A stretch of DNA of 6,324 nucleotides from Pedobacter africanus (GTDB lineage: Bacteria; Bacteroidota; Bacteroidia; Sphingobacteriales; Sphingobacteriaceae): the NCBI RefSeq assembly GCF_900176535.1, contig NZ_FWXT01000008.1, positions 1 through 6,324 on the forward strand, in the 5' to 3' direction. The stretch's first letter is position 1, and the number at the start of each line of letters is the position of its first letter. Position numbers and translations under genes: made by a program. Below are positions 1-6,324 of the stretch, piece by piece. The notes under the pieces were generated by a model. It was not told the origin of the DNA and did no database searches. It saw nothing but the letters and a program-made list of their open reading frames with translations.

Positions 1-2
1 CT

Positions 3-140
3 ACCCTAACCATTTCAGGTACGGTTGCTGCCGGTGCCGGGGGCAGCCTGGTCAATACGGTTACGGTAGTTGTGCCAGCTGGTTCTGCAGACCCTAACAT
101 GGCCAACAACAGTTCAACGGTTACCACCCCTGTAAGCCGT
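3..140 (+). repeat. DUF11 repeat R1, C-terminal part only
   Basis: Only the last third is in the window: TLTISGTV, then SLVNTVTV, then DPNMANNSSTVTTPV (residues 1-45). The DPN.ANNS..T..PV ending matches the end of R2 almost residue for residue, and both repeats then continue into RVMD, so R1 belongs to the same subtype (A) as R2 and R3. Its first part lies upstream of the window. Confidence 0.8.
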
Positions 141-3100
141 GTGATGGACTTTGAGCTGAGCAAGGTCTCCAGCCCGGTAACGGCAGTGGCGGGGCAGGGC
201 CTGAGTTATACGATCACCTTAAAGAACAACGGGCCGAGCAGTTTAACCGCTGCAGACAACCTTACCTTAACAGATGTTCTGCCGGCAGGTTTTACGGCTA
301 CGGGCTACAGTGCTGCCGCCGGCAGTTATACCAGTTCAACTGGGAACTGGACAGGGCTTACCCTGGCCAGCGGGCAAAGCAGCACCTTAACCATTACGGG
401 CAATGTAGCGGCCACGGCCACGGGCAGCCTGAGCAATACGGCCAGTTTAACATTGCCTTCGGGGATAAGCGACCCTAACACGGCCAACAACAGTGCTACC
501 ATCAATACCCCTGTAAACCGGGTAATGGACCTGGGCATCAGCAAAACAGGCGCTCCTAAACCAGCGGTTGCGGGCGAAACACTAACCTACACCCTTACGG
601 TTACCAACAATGGGCCTGCCACCTTGCTGGCTTCAGATATTTTAGATGTAAACGACAACCTGCCACTCGGTTTTCAGGCTACTTCTTATACCCCGGTGTC
701 GGGTACCTATACCAGCGCTACAGGAAGCTGGGCCGGGCTTACCCTGGCCAGCGGTCAAAGTGCTGTACTAACCATTGCCGGAAAAGTAACTTCGGGAACA
801 ACAGGCAGTTTAACCAATGTAGTCAGTGTGGTTAGCCCTGCAGGGGTTAATGATCCGGTAGCAGGCAACAATACGGCAACAGATGTAACCAACATTACGG
901 TGAAGCCGGTACTGACCGTGGTAAAAACCGGCCCGGCAACCGTTACTGCCGGTAGCGCTGTAGCTTATGTGCTTAACATTACCAATACGGGAAGCAGCGA
1001 TGCGGTGAATGCCGACATTACCGACATGGTACCTGCAAGCCTGGGCAATGTAAACTGGACCAGTTCAGTTACAGGTGCGGCCGCTGTCATACAAAATCCA
1101 TCGGGTAATGGAAACGCGGTTAACCTCAAAGCAAATATCCCTGCCGGGGCAGGTAACGGATTAACCGTAAATATCAGCGGTACCCTTAATGCTAGTGCCT
1201 CAGGTACTTTAAGCAATACCGCAACGGCAACACCGGCAGAAGCCAGTGGAACAGGGTCCAATAGTACAAGCACAGCAAATATAACCAGGACATCTGCGCT
1301 GGTGCTCAGCAAAACCGGTCCGGCCAGCGCCCTTGCCGGAAGAAGCGTTACCTACCAGGTCGAAGTGCTCAACAACGGCCCTTCGCAGGCCGCCGGAACA
1401 GTAATTACTGATGCTATTGCGGCAGAACTGGGCAACGTAACCTGGACCGCCACAGCTGCAGGTAGCTCGGCAATTACGAGTGGGGCCTCAGGAACCGGAA
1501 ATGCGGTAAATGTAACTGCAGACCTGAATGTAGGCGACGCCAATAAAATCCTGCTGACAATAACCGGAGAGTTAAACGCCGGGCAATCCAATACCGTGAT
1601 CAGCAATCAAGCCTCTGCCACTGCATCAGGGGGGGCAGCGGTATTGTCCAATACAGTGGCCACTACAGTTAGCAACCAATCGTCGTTAACCATCAACAAA
1701 TCGGGGCCGCTAAGTATTAATGCAGGGGAAAACATAACTTATAACTTAACCGTGTCCAATAACGGACCTGGAAATGCATCTTCGGCAGTAATTACAGACC
1801 TTATCCCTGCTGGCCTCCTTAACGTAAGCTGGTCCGCTACCCAGTCGGGCAGTGCCAGCATCGTTTCTGCGGCACAGGGTACCGGCAACCTGAACTTAAC
1901 TGCCAATATACCTGCCGGTGGGGGCAACCAGGTAAACATCCTGATCACCGGTAAGGTAGACCCCGCTTTTGCAGGCACTTCTTTAAGCAATACCGCTACG
2001 GTAACGCCTGCTGAAAGTGGCAACCCTGCCGTAAATTCCAACACCGTAACCACGCAGGTACAAAAAACAGCTATCCTTCAGATCAGCAAATCAGGACCGC
2101 CGACAGGCATTGCCGGACAATCCATTACCTACCGTATACAGGTAACCAATACCGGGCCTAGTGATGTTGCCGGCGCAAGAATAACCGATGTGATTGCAGC
2201 CGCTATATTGGCCCCTTCATGGACCATTGAAACTTCTGGTTCAGCAACTGTAGATCAGACCAGCGGCACGGGCAATATAGACGTGCTGGCCGGTTTAAAA
2301 AGTAATGGCACAGATGCAATTACCATTACTGTTACAGGCACTATAGATCCGCTGTTTACCGGAACTTTAAGTAATACGGCAACAGCCACTCCCGCGGGGG
2401 TAAGTAATACCAGCCCCGTAACAAGCACGGTGAACACAGTGGTCTCGGCCGCTGCAAATATCAGGATGATCAAATCAGGCCCGGCCAATGTTGGCGCAGG
2501 CGAACCAATCCGCTACACCTTACTTGTGGTTAACGATGGGCCCAGTACGGCAATTGCCACACATGTACTAGATGACCTGCTGAGCAGCGCACAGCTCAGC
2601 ACGGTAAGCTGGACGGTCACTTCCAGCCCAGGTATTACCCCTTCTGCAAGTTCCGGAACCGGAAATGTTGACCTTACCGCGGATATCCCTTCGGGAGGGG
2701 AGCTGCGGGTAACGATAACTGGTACAGTATCACCAGCTTTGGCCACCAACCAGACGATAAGCAATACGGCAACGGCAAACAGCACCGTAAGTGATCCGGA
2801 CCCAGCCAACAATACTTCCACAGTGTTGACAACGGTAGACAATGATCCGGTGTTCAGGGTTGCCAAAACCGGGCCGGCTTCGGTAAATATTGGTGATGCG
2901 ATCAGTTATAAAATCCTGGTGACCAATTCGGGTGCCGGAAATATTGCCACATTGAATGTTAAAGACCTGGTGCCGGCCGATGTTGTGGTGTCAGACTGGA
3001 CCGCGGTAACCATTGGTACGGCCTCCATTAATAACGTTACCGGCGGGACCGCCACAGGAAACAGCAACGATGTTGAATTTACAGGGGGCATTCCTACAGG

Positions 3101-6100
3101 AGCAGGTAACGCCATTGAAGTTACTGTAAACGGAACCATATCACTTGCCGCGGCCAACAGCATTACCAATACCGTATCGGTTACGGCCGGAACGGTAAAA
3201 CAAAGTTCGGTAGTTACCGCAGTAAATAAATCAACGGATGTGGCCATCTTTAAACAAGGACCGGCACAGGTAGCTCCCGGAGAAAATGTTGCCTACACCA
3301 TTAAGGTGTTGAACAATGGACCGGTAAACGTAACCGGGCTTAGCGTAACAGATGTGATGCCTGCATTGCTGACCAATGTATCATGGACTGCCCTTACCGC
3401 GGGTACTGCAAGTGTGAGCGCCGCATCAGGTACCGGAGATATAGCCGTTACCGGGAACATCGCCGCAGGTGCAGACAATTACCTGCTGTTTACGGTAATG
3501 GGAACTGTGCCTGCAAATGCTGCAAATGGAAGCTTTGACAATACTGCAACAGTAACGCTCCCTTCTAATTTAACAGATTTCCAGAGCACCAATAACAGCT
3601 CAACTGTTTATACAACAGTAACCAATAAAACCGACATACAGGTGCAGAAAACAGGCCCGGCAGCTGCAAAAGCAGGCGAGCAGATACAATACGCTATACA
3701 GGTAAGCAACAACGGCCCTAGCGATGCGACCGGTCTGAGCATAGACGATCTGCTTGATGCCAATCTGGCTAACATCAGCTGGACTGTTGGTACCTCGGGC
3801 GCGGCAACAGCTACACCGGCATCGGGTACAGGTGCTTCAGTTCATGTAAATGGCAGTATACCTGCCGGCGCCGGCAACACCATTACCGTAAATATTACCG
3901 CAACGGTAAATGCGGCATTTGCCGGAACAATCACCAACCAGGCCAGGGCACAGGCCAGCGGGGGGGCTGTGGTAAATTCGGCAGTTGTGAGCACTTTGGT
4001 AAGCAGGCTTCCGCAATTTGAAATTACCAAAACGGGCCCTGCAAGCGTAAACGCCGGAACCGGAATGGCTTATACCCTAAAAGTAACCAATACCGGTATC
4101 AGTGATGCCATAGGAGCGGTTATTACAGATATTGTACCTGCAAAGCTCCAGAATGTAACCTGGTCTGCTACGGCTTCCAATACCAATACCATCATTAGCA
4201 GTGCAGCGTCTGGTACCGGCAATGTGGGCCTTACCGCTACCATACCTGCCGGAACGGCCAATTTTATTACAGTTGTTGTAAATGGGGATTTGCTGCCTGG
4301 TGAAACCGGTACGTTAAGCAATACCGCAACAGTTACCCCGGCAGAAACCGGTATTGGCCTCAATTCTGCTGCTGTTGTTACCAACATTCAATCTGTTGCC
4401 GACCTCAGTATTACCAATACAGCAAATATACCGGCACAGAAAGTAGGGCAGCCGGTTACCTTTACCTTAACGGTAAAAAACAACGGGCCGGGTAATGCTT
4501 CAGCTGTTGCTGTTAACAACCTGTTGCCCGCCGGTTATACGGCAATCAGTTCTTCAAGTACAAATTACAATGCGGCTACGGGGGTATGGACAATCGGTAA
4601 CCTGGCCAGTGGTGCCGACCTTACGCTAACCATTACTGCAAATCTTGTTGTTGGCGGGCCTTATCAAACCACGGCCACGGTATCAGCTGCCGAAACAGAT
4701 CCTGTGATGGCAAATAATACTGCCCAGGCCACAATTAATGTAGAAAATACTGCTCCTGTGGCCATAGCGCATACCGGCAGCCTGTTGGAAGATCAGCCGT
4801 TTAGCGTAAACGGTACAAATGGTTTACTGCAGGGCGCTACTGATGCCGATGGGGATGCGCTGAGCATAGCTAAATTTGTAATTGCAGGCATAACCGGCGA
4901 TTTTTCTGTAGGCACTGAGGTTAGTATTCCAGCTGTGGGCGGAATACTGATCAATGCCGATGGCAGTTATGCATTTAACCCAGAATTGAACTACAATGGC
5001 AGTGTACCGTTAATTACCTATACGGTTACCGATGGTAAAGGTGGTACGGCAAATAATAGCCTGAGCCTTACTGTAGGTGCCGTAAATGATGTACCTGTTT
5101 TTGTGAAGGGGCCGGATGTGTCTGTATTGCAGTATGCTGCTGCGCAAACGGTAAACGGTTGGGCAACGAACATCAGCGCCGGACCGGCGGATGAATCGGC
5201 TCAGGCGCTGGATTTTGTAGTGACAAACGCAAACAACAGCCTGTTTGCAGTACAACCGGCCATTGATGCTGCCGGAAACCTTACTTTTACGCCTGCGGCC
5301 GCTGCTACAGGAACAGCGCTGGTAAGTGTTTACCTGCACGACAATGGCGGCGTTTTAAACGGGGGAGCGGATAGGTCGGCCGTACAGACATTCAATATTA
5401 CCATTAACCCTGCAAGCCCGGCTTTGCTGCTGAGCAAGGTGGCCGGCAATACGGGTACCAAAGCGGGCGATGTAATTAATTATACCTTTACCGTTAAGAA
5501 TACCGGAGATGTGGATCTGACCAATGTTGTGGTCACTGATGCGGGGGCAACTGCTATTACCCCTGCTTCCATTCCTTTACTGGCGGTTAATGCATCGGCC
5601 ACGGTTACGGCCAGCCATACCTTAAGCCAAGCCGAAGTGAATGCAGGAAGGTATGCCAACCAGGCGGCTGTTACTGCAAGGGACCCAGGTAATGTTTTGG
5701 TAAGTTACCTGAATTCAGACGATCCGAACACGCCGGCACTGAACGATTCTACAGTGGTAAACATTGTGCCTTCGGCTTCTATGAACTTTACCAAAGTAGC
5801 GGGCAATACCGGGAATAAGGCAGGCGATGTGATCAATTATATCTTGGTGGTGAGCAATACGGGCAATGTAACTTTAAGCAATATTGTGGTTGCTGATCCG
5901 GGAGCTGACCCGAACAGCATCAGCCCAGTGTTTGTGGCTTCTTTGGCGCCAAATGCTACGGCCAGCTTTACGGCGAAACATACCTTAACGCAGGCCGATG
6001 TAGATGCAGGCAGCTACAGCAACCATGCGGCAGTATCTGCTAACCGGCCTGGCGGTTTCCCGCTCAGCCGTTTGCTGTCGGATGATCCGGCCACGGCAGC

Positions 6101-6323
6101 AGCAGGGGATGCCACGGTGGTTGCTATCAGCCCTTCGGCTTCGATGTCGCTGAGCAAGGTTGCCAGCAATACGGGCAGTAAGGCAGGCGATGTGATCAAT
6201 TATACTTTAGTGGTTAGCAATACGGGCAATGTAACTTTAAGCAATGTTACGGTGAGCGATGCGGGCGCAGATGCAGGCAGCATCAGCCCTGCGGTTATAA
6301 CCAGTTTAGCGCCTGGCGCCAGT
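3..6323 (+). CDS. Giant DUF11 / cadherin-like / DUF7507 repeat surface protein, internal fragment (both ends missing)
   Basis: One frame stays open for 2107 codons and its translation is repetitive and domain-like throughout, so the coding call is firm. Order: thirteen DUF11-type repeats (residues 1-1581), two cadherin-like domains (1582-1696 and 1697-1804), then DUF7507-type repeats from residue 1808 to the edge. I read no cysteine in the fragment; it is rich in Thr, Ala, Asn, Gly, Val and Ser, as expected of an exported beta-sandwich array. DUF11 and DUF7507 repeats are known from very large bacterial surface proteins and are thought to be Ig-like stalk modules; their exact function is not established. 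No catalytic motif, membrane segment, signal peptide or sorting domain is visible; the first and last of these would lie outside the window. A role as a long extracellular stalk, adhesin or matrix protein is inference. No start can be chosen because the N-terminus is missing. The family assignments come from motif recognition, not a profile search. Confidence 0.93.
141..521 (+). repeat. DUF11 repeat R2, subtype A
   Basis: Complete repeat at residues 47-173. It opens with RVMDFELSKV just across the boundary, followed by a typical YTITLKNNGPSS strand, LTDVLPAGF, the subtype A core GSYTSSTGNWTGLTLASGQS, TLTITGNV and SLSNTASL, and closes with DPNTANNSATINTPV. The SK lysine is at residue 54. It lacks the full KTGP signature (KVSSP instead). 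Confidence 0.87.
522..902 (+). repeat. DUF11 repeat R3, subtype A
   Basis: Complete repeat at residues 174-300, starting VMDLGISKTGAP, with YTLTVTNNGPA, the core GTYTSATGSWAGLTLASGQS and closing SLTNVVSVVSPAG and DPVAGNNTATDV. The usual LTDxLPAGF segment is diverged (LDVNDNLPLGF) with no change in length. It is exactly 381 bases out of phase with R2, and 20 consecutive bases of the core are identical between them (354-373 and 735-754). Confidence 0.87.
903..1295 (+). repeat. DUF11 repeat R4, first of subtype B
   Basis: Residues 301-431. Opens with LTVVKTGPATVTAGSAVAY and VLNITNTGSSDA, then ITDMVPASLGNVNWTSS, NIPAGAGNGLTVNISGTL and GTLSNTATATPAE. The subtype A core with its GxWxGL tryptophan is replaced by the NVNW tryptophan and an IPAG segment, so the subtype changes exactly at the R3/R4 boundary. 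The usual SGTGN reads SGNGN here. Confidence 0.86.
1296..1682 (+). repeat. DUF11 repeat R5, subtype B
   Basis: Residues 432-560: ALVLSKTGPASALAG, YQVEVLNNGPSQ, VITDAIAAELGNVTWTA, SGTGNAVNVTADL, LLTITGEL and NQASATASGGA. The IPAG motif is lost (LNVGDANK). The ASGGA codons contain a run of seven G at 1629-1635, matched at the equivalent place in R11. Confidence 0.86.
1629..1635 (+). repeat. Seven-G homopolymer run in R5
   Basis: Seven consecutive G span the two glycine codons and the next alanine codon of ASGGA. Losing one G would put translation into a frame that meets TAA at 1687; gaining one G would meet TAG at 1670. The run is therefore a possible slippage site. Seven G is short for a phase-variable tract, so an actual switch is not shown. 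Confidence 0.6.
1683..2069 (+). repeat. DUF11 repeat R6, subtype B
   Basis: Residues 561-689: SLTINKSGPLSINAGENITY, NLTVSNNGPGN, AVITDLIPAGLLNVSWSAT, AAQGTGNLNLTANIPAGGG, ILITGKVDPAFAGTSLSN and TATVTPAESG. It carries nearly every subtype B consensus position, with KSGP for KTGP and QGTGN for SGTGN. It resembles R12 most closely by eye. Confidence 0.87.
2070..2450 (+). repeat. DUF11 repeat R7, subtype B
   Basis: Residues 690-816: AILQISKSGPPTGIAG, YRIQVTNTGPSDVAG, ITDVIAAAILAPSWTIE, SGTGNIDVLAGL, ITITVTGTIDPLFTGTLSN and TATATPAG. The LxNVxW segment is altered to LAPSW and IPAG is replaced by LKSNG, but spacing is kept (K to K distance from R6 is 130 residues). Confidence 0.86.
2451..2846 (+). 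repeat. DUF11 repeat R8, subtype B
   Basis: Residues 817-948: AANIRMIKSGPANVGAGEP, YTLLVVNDGPSTA, LDDLLSSAQLSTVSWTVT, SGTGNVDLTADIPSGGE, VTITGTVSPALATNQ, then ISNTATANSTVSDPDPANNTS. The DPDPANN ending is like that of the subtype A repeats R1 and R2, which makes R8 partly intermediate at its C-terminal end. Confidence 0.85.
2847..3236 (+). repeat. DUF11 repeat R9, subtype B, diverged
   Basis: Residues 949-1078: FRVAKTGPASVNIGDAISY, KILVTNSGAGNIA, VKDLVPADVVVSDWTAV, GTASINN, GGIPTGAGNAIEVTVNG and ITNTVSVTAG. The SGTGN motif is broken up (TGGTATGNSND) and the TPAE segment is missing, making this one of the most diverged members, though its length is normal. Confidence 0.84.
3237..3632 (+). repeat. 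DUF11 repeat R10, subtype B
   Basis: Residues 1079-1210: DVAIFKQGPAQVAPGENVAY, TIKVLNNGPVNVTG, VTDVMPALLTNVSWTALTAG, SGTGDIAVTGNIAAGADN, FTVMGTVPANA, then FDNTATVTLPSNLTDFQSTN. KTGP is replaced by KQGP. The stretch before R11 is the longest in the array (K to K distance 132 residues), because the TVTLPSNLTDFQSTNNSSTV ending is extended. Confidence 0.85.
3633..4010 (+). repeat. DUF11 repeat R11, subtype B
   Basis: Residues 1211-1336: DIQVQKTGPAAAKAGEQIQY, AIQVSNNGPSDATG, IDDLLDANLANISWTVGTSG, SGTGASVHVNGSIPAGAGN, ITVNITATVNAAFAGTITN, then QARAQASGGA. The closing NQAxAxASGGA segment is shared only with R5 in this window, including the seven-G run. Confidence 0.86.
3960..3966 (+). repeat. Seven-G homopolymer run in R11
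   Basis: Seven consecutive G cover the two glycine codons and the first base of the next alanine codon of ASGGA. Loss of one G would lead to TAA at 3973, and gain of one G to TGA at 4019. It occupies the same place in the repeat as the run at 1629-1635, with a position relative to the KTGP lysine that differs by only two codons. Confidence 0.6.
4011..4397 (+). repeat. DUF11 repeat R12, last of subtype B
   Basis: Residues 1337-1465: PQFEITKTGPASVNAGTGMAY, abbreviated here to its KTGPASVNAG signature, with TLKVTNTGISDA, AVITDIVPAKLQNVTWSAT, SGTGNVGLTATIPAGTAN, VVVNGDL and GTLSNTATVTPAETG. It is among the repeats closest to the subtype B consensus and is followed directly by the subtype A-like R13. 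Confidence 0.87.
4398..4745 (+). repeat. DUF11 repeat R13, canonical DUF11 type, end of array
   Basis: Residues 1466-1581, about a dozen residues shorter than the other repeats: ADLSITNTANIPAQKVGQPV, FTLTVKNNGPGNAS, VNNLLPAGYTAISSSS, NYNAATGVWTIGNLASGADL, TLTITANL, TATVSAAETDPVMANNTA. The NYNAATGVWTIGNLASG core is the textbook DUF11 form and groups it with R1-R3 rather than R4-R12. The KTGP lysine is replaced by asparagine (residue 1472). It leads without a linker into the first cadherin-like domain. Confidence 0.88.
4746..5090 (+). other. Cadherin-like (tandem-95 / VCBS-like) domain within the CDS
   Basis: Residues 1582-1696. It starts NTAPVA and shows EDQPF (1596-1600), LLQGATDADGDALSI with the DADGD acidic cluster at 1614-1618, GGILINADGSYAFNPELNYN, YTVTDGKGGTA (1673 onward) and the closing LTVGAVND. 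This order is typical of bacterial cadherin-like / tandem-95 repeats, in which the acidic motifs are expected to bind calcium between domains; calcium binding here is inferred. One copy is present and the family name is by motif recognition only. Confidence 0.82.
5091..5414 (+). other. Second cadherin-like domain (GWATNISAGPADES type) within the CDS
   Basis: Residues 1697-1804, following ND of the previous domain: VPVFVKGPDVSV, GWATNISAGPADESAQ (1719-1734), LDFVVTNANNSLFAVQP, GNLTFTPAAAATGTA, then HDNGGVLNGGADRS (1779 onward) and QTFNITI. I recognise this sequence pattern from Ig/cadherin-like modules of large bacterial surface and fibronectin-type proteins, where it usually follows an ND-ending domain as it does here. 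It shares no clear sequence similarity with the domain before it. Confidence 0.75.
5424..5780 (+). repeat. DUF7507-type repeat A
   Basis: Residues 1808-1926: LSKVAGNTGTKAGDVINY, FTVKNTGDVDLTNVVVTDAG, LLAVNASATVTASHTLSQAE, VNAGRYANQAAVTARDPGN, SDDPNTPALNDSTVV and the linker VPSAS. It has the DUF7507 layout: K-A-G-D start, NTGxVxLTNV strand, T-x-A-x-HTL-x-Q-A-[DE]-V motif and a NQAxVTA strand. It is the most diverged of the three copies. Confidence 0.82.
5781..6143 (+). repeat. DUF7507-type repeat B
   Basis: Residues 1927-2047: NFTKVAGNTGNKAGDVINY, LVVSNTGNVTLSNIVVADPG, LAPNATASFTAKHTLTQAD, VDAGSYSNHAAVSA, SDDPATAAAGDATVV and the linker SPSAS. It is 121 residues long against 119 for repeat A. 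Its 5' part is nearly identical at DNA level to repeat C. Confidence 0.83.
5817..5882 (+). repeat. Direct DNA repeat, copy 1 (partner 6180-6245)
   Basis: This stretch in DUF7507 repeat B and the one 363 bases downstream in repeat C differ at only a few positions, all in the middle. The first 25 bases are identical and so are the last 30 (5853-5882 against 6216-6245). Synonymous sites are kept as well as residues, which points to recent duplication or gene conversion rather than protein-level constraint alone. Confidence 0.8.
6144..6323 (+). repeat. DUF7507-type repeat C, cut by the window edge
   Basis: Residues 2048-2107 hold the first half: MSLSKVASNTGSKAGDVINY, LVVSNTGNVTLSNVTVSDAG, ISPAVITSLAPGAS. 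The repeat continues beyond the window, so the number of DUF7507 copies in the protein is unknown. Confidence 0.82.
6180..6245 (+). repeat. Direct DNA repeat, copy 2 (partner 5817-5882)
   Basis: Second copy of the AGDVINY to VTLSN segment, in DUF7507 repeat C. The sequence diverges from copy 1 immediately after the shared AAT codon. Confidence 0.8.
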
Positions 6324-6324
6324 G

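Noticed and set aside
141..152. Possible start codon at the ATG in RVMD (144)
   Set aside because: The frame is open and repeat-like upstream to the window edge, there is no ribosome binding site, and the same VMD occurs inside the array at 522-530.
965..4387. Several minus-strand reading frames of 60-117 codons (for example 965-1312, 1739-2053, 2255-2488, 4070-4387) that share a GVxVAVLLKVP-like segment
   Set aside because: The shared segment is the reverse complement of the recurring GTLSNTATVTPA codons of the DUF11 repeats. The frames lie wholly opposite a clear coding frame, recur with its periodicity, and have low-complexity hydrophobic translations.
5010..5339. Minus-strand frame of 109 codons with a Cys/Arg-rich translation
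   Set aside because: It lies opposite the two cadherin-like domains, whose motifs are intact on the + strand; its composition is typical of an out-of-frame shadow and no known domain is visible.
6014..6199. Minus-strand frame of 61 codons opposite the DUF7507 repeats
   Set aside because: It overlaps conserved repeat motifs on the + strand and shows no recognisable domain.
3..6323. CRISPR array or other non-coding tandem repeat
   Set aside because: The periodicity is 381-396 bases and 357-363 bases, always a multiple of three, and conserved at protein level; it is a protein repeat array with no spacer-repeat pattern.

Overview
The window is one stretch of protein-coding DNA. A single + strand reading frame (codons starting at positions divisible by 3) runs from base 3 to base 6323 with no stop codon, giving 2107 residues, and it is cut by both window edges. 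There is no start codon with a ribosome binding site, no stop, no intergenic DNA, no RNA gene and no mobile element. I read it as the middle of a giant, secreted or cell-surface protein made of tandem Ig-like beta-sandwich repeats.

Layout from 5' to 3' (residue number in the window = codon start / 3): (1) bases 3-4745 hold thirteen DUF11-type repeats, R1 cut by the left edge, with a repeat-to-repeat spacing of 127-132 residues. R1-R3 and R13 are one subtype (with a Y..aaG.Y.s.tG.W..L.laSG core). R4-R12 are a second subtype (L.NV.W.a...G.A....SGTGN....a.IPAG core). (2) Bases 4746-5090 are a cadherin-like/tandem-95 type domain with EDQPF, DADGD and YTVTDG. (3) Bases 5091-5414 are a second cadherin-like domain of the GWATNISAGPADES...HDNGG...NGGADRS type. 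(4) Bases 5424-6323 hold two full DUF7507-type repeats and the first half of a third (KVAGNTG.KAGDVINYT..V.NTGNV.L.N), running off the right edge.

The organism is most likely a member of the Bacteroidota, perhaps Sphingobacteriaceae (Pedobacter/Mucilaginibacter-like). This rests on the DUF11 / cadherin-like / DUF7507 architecture, which I associate with very large exported proteins of that group, and on general sequence style; it is inference. Such proteins often end in a type IX secretion C-terminal sorting domain, which would lie beyond the right edge and cannot be seen here. The probable role is structural or adhesive at the cell surface; no enzymatic domain is visible.

I found no evidence of a new multi-gene system. 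The points worth a second look are inside the gene: the ordered two-subtype repeat layout, two 7-G runs at equivalent places in R5 and R11 where a one-base slip would stop translation quickly, a possible two-repeat block duplication (R5-R6 versus R11-R12), high DNA identity between neighbouring DUF7507 repeats, and the complete absence of cysteine.
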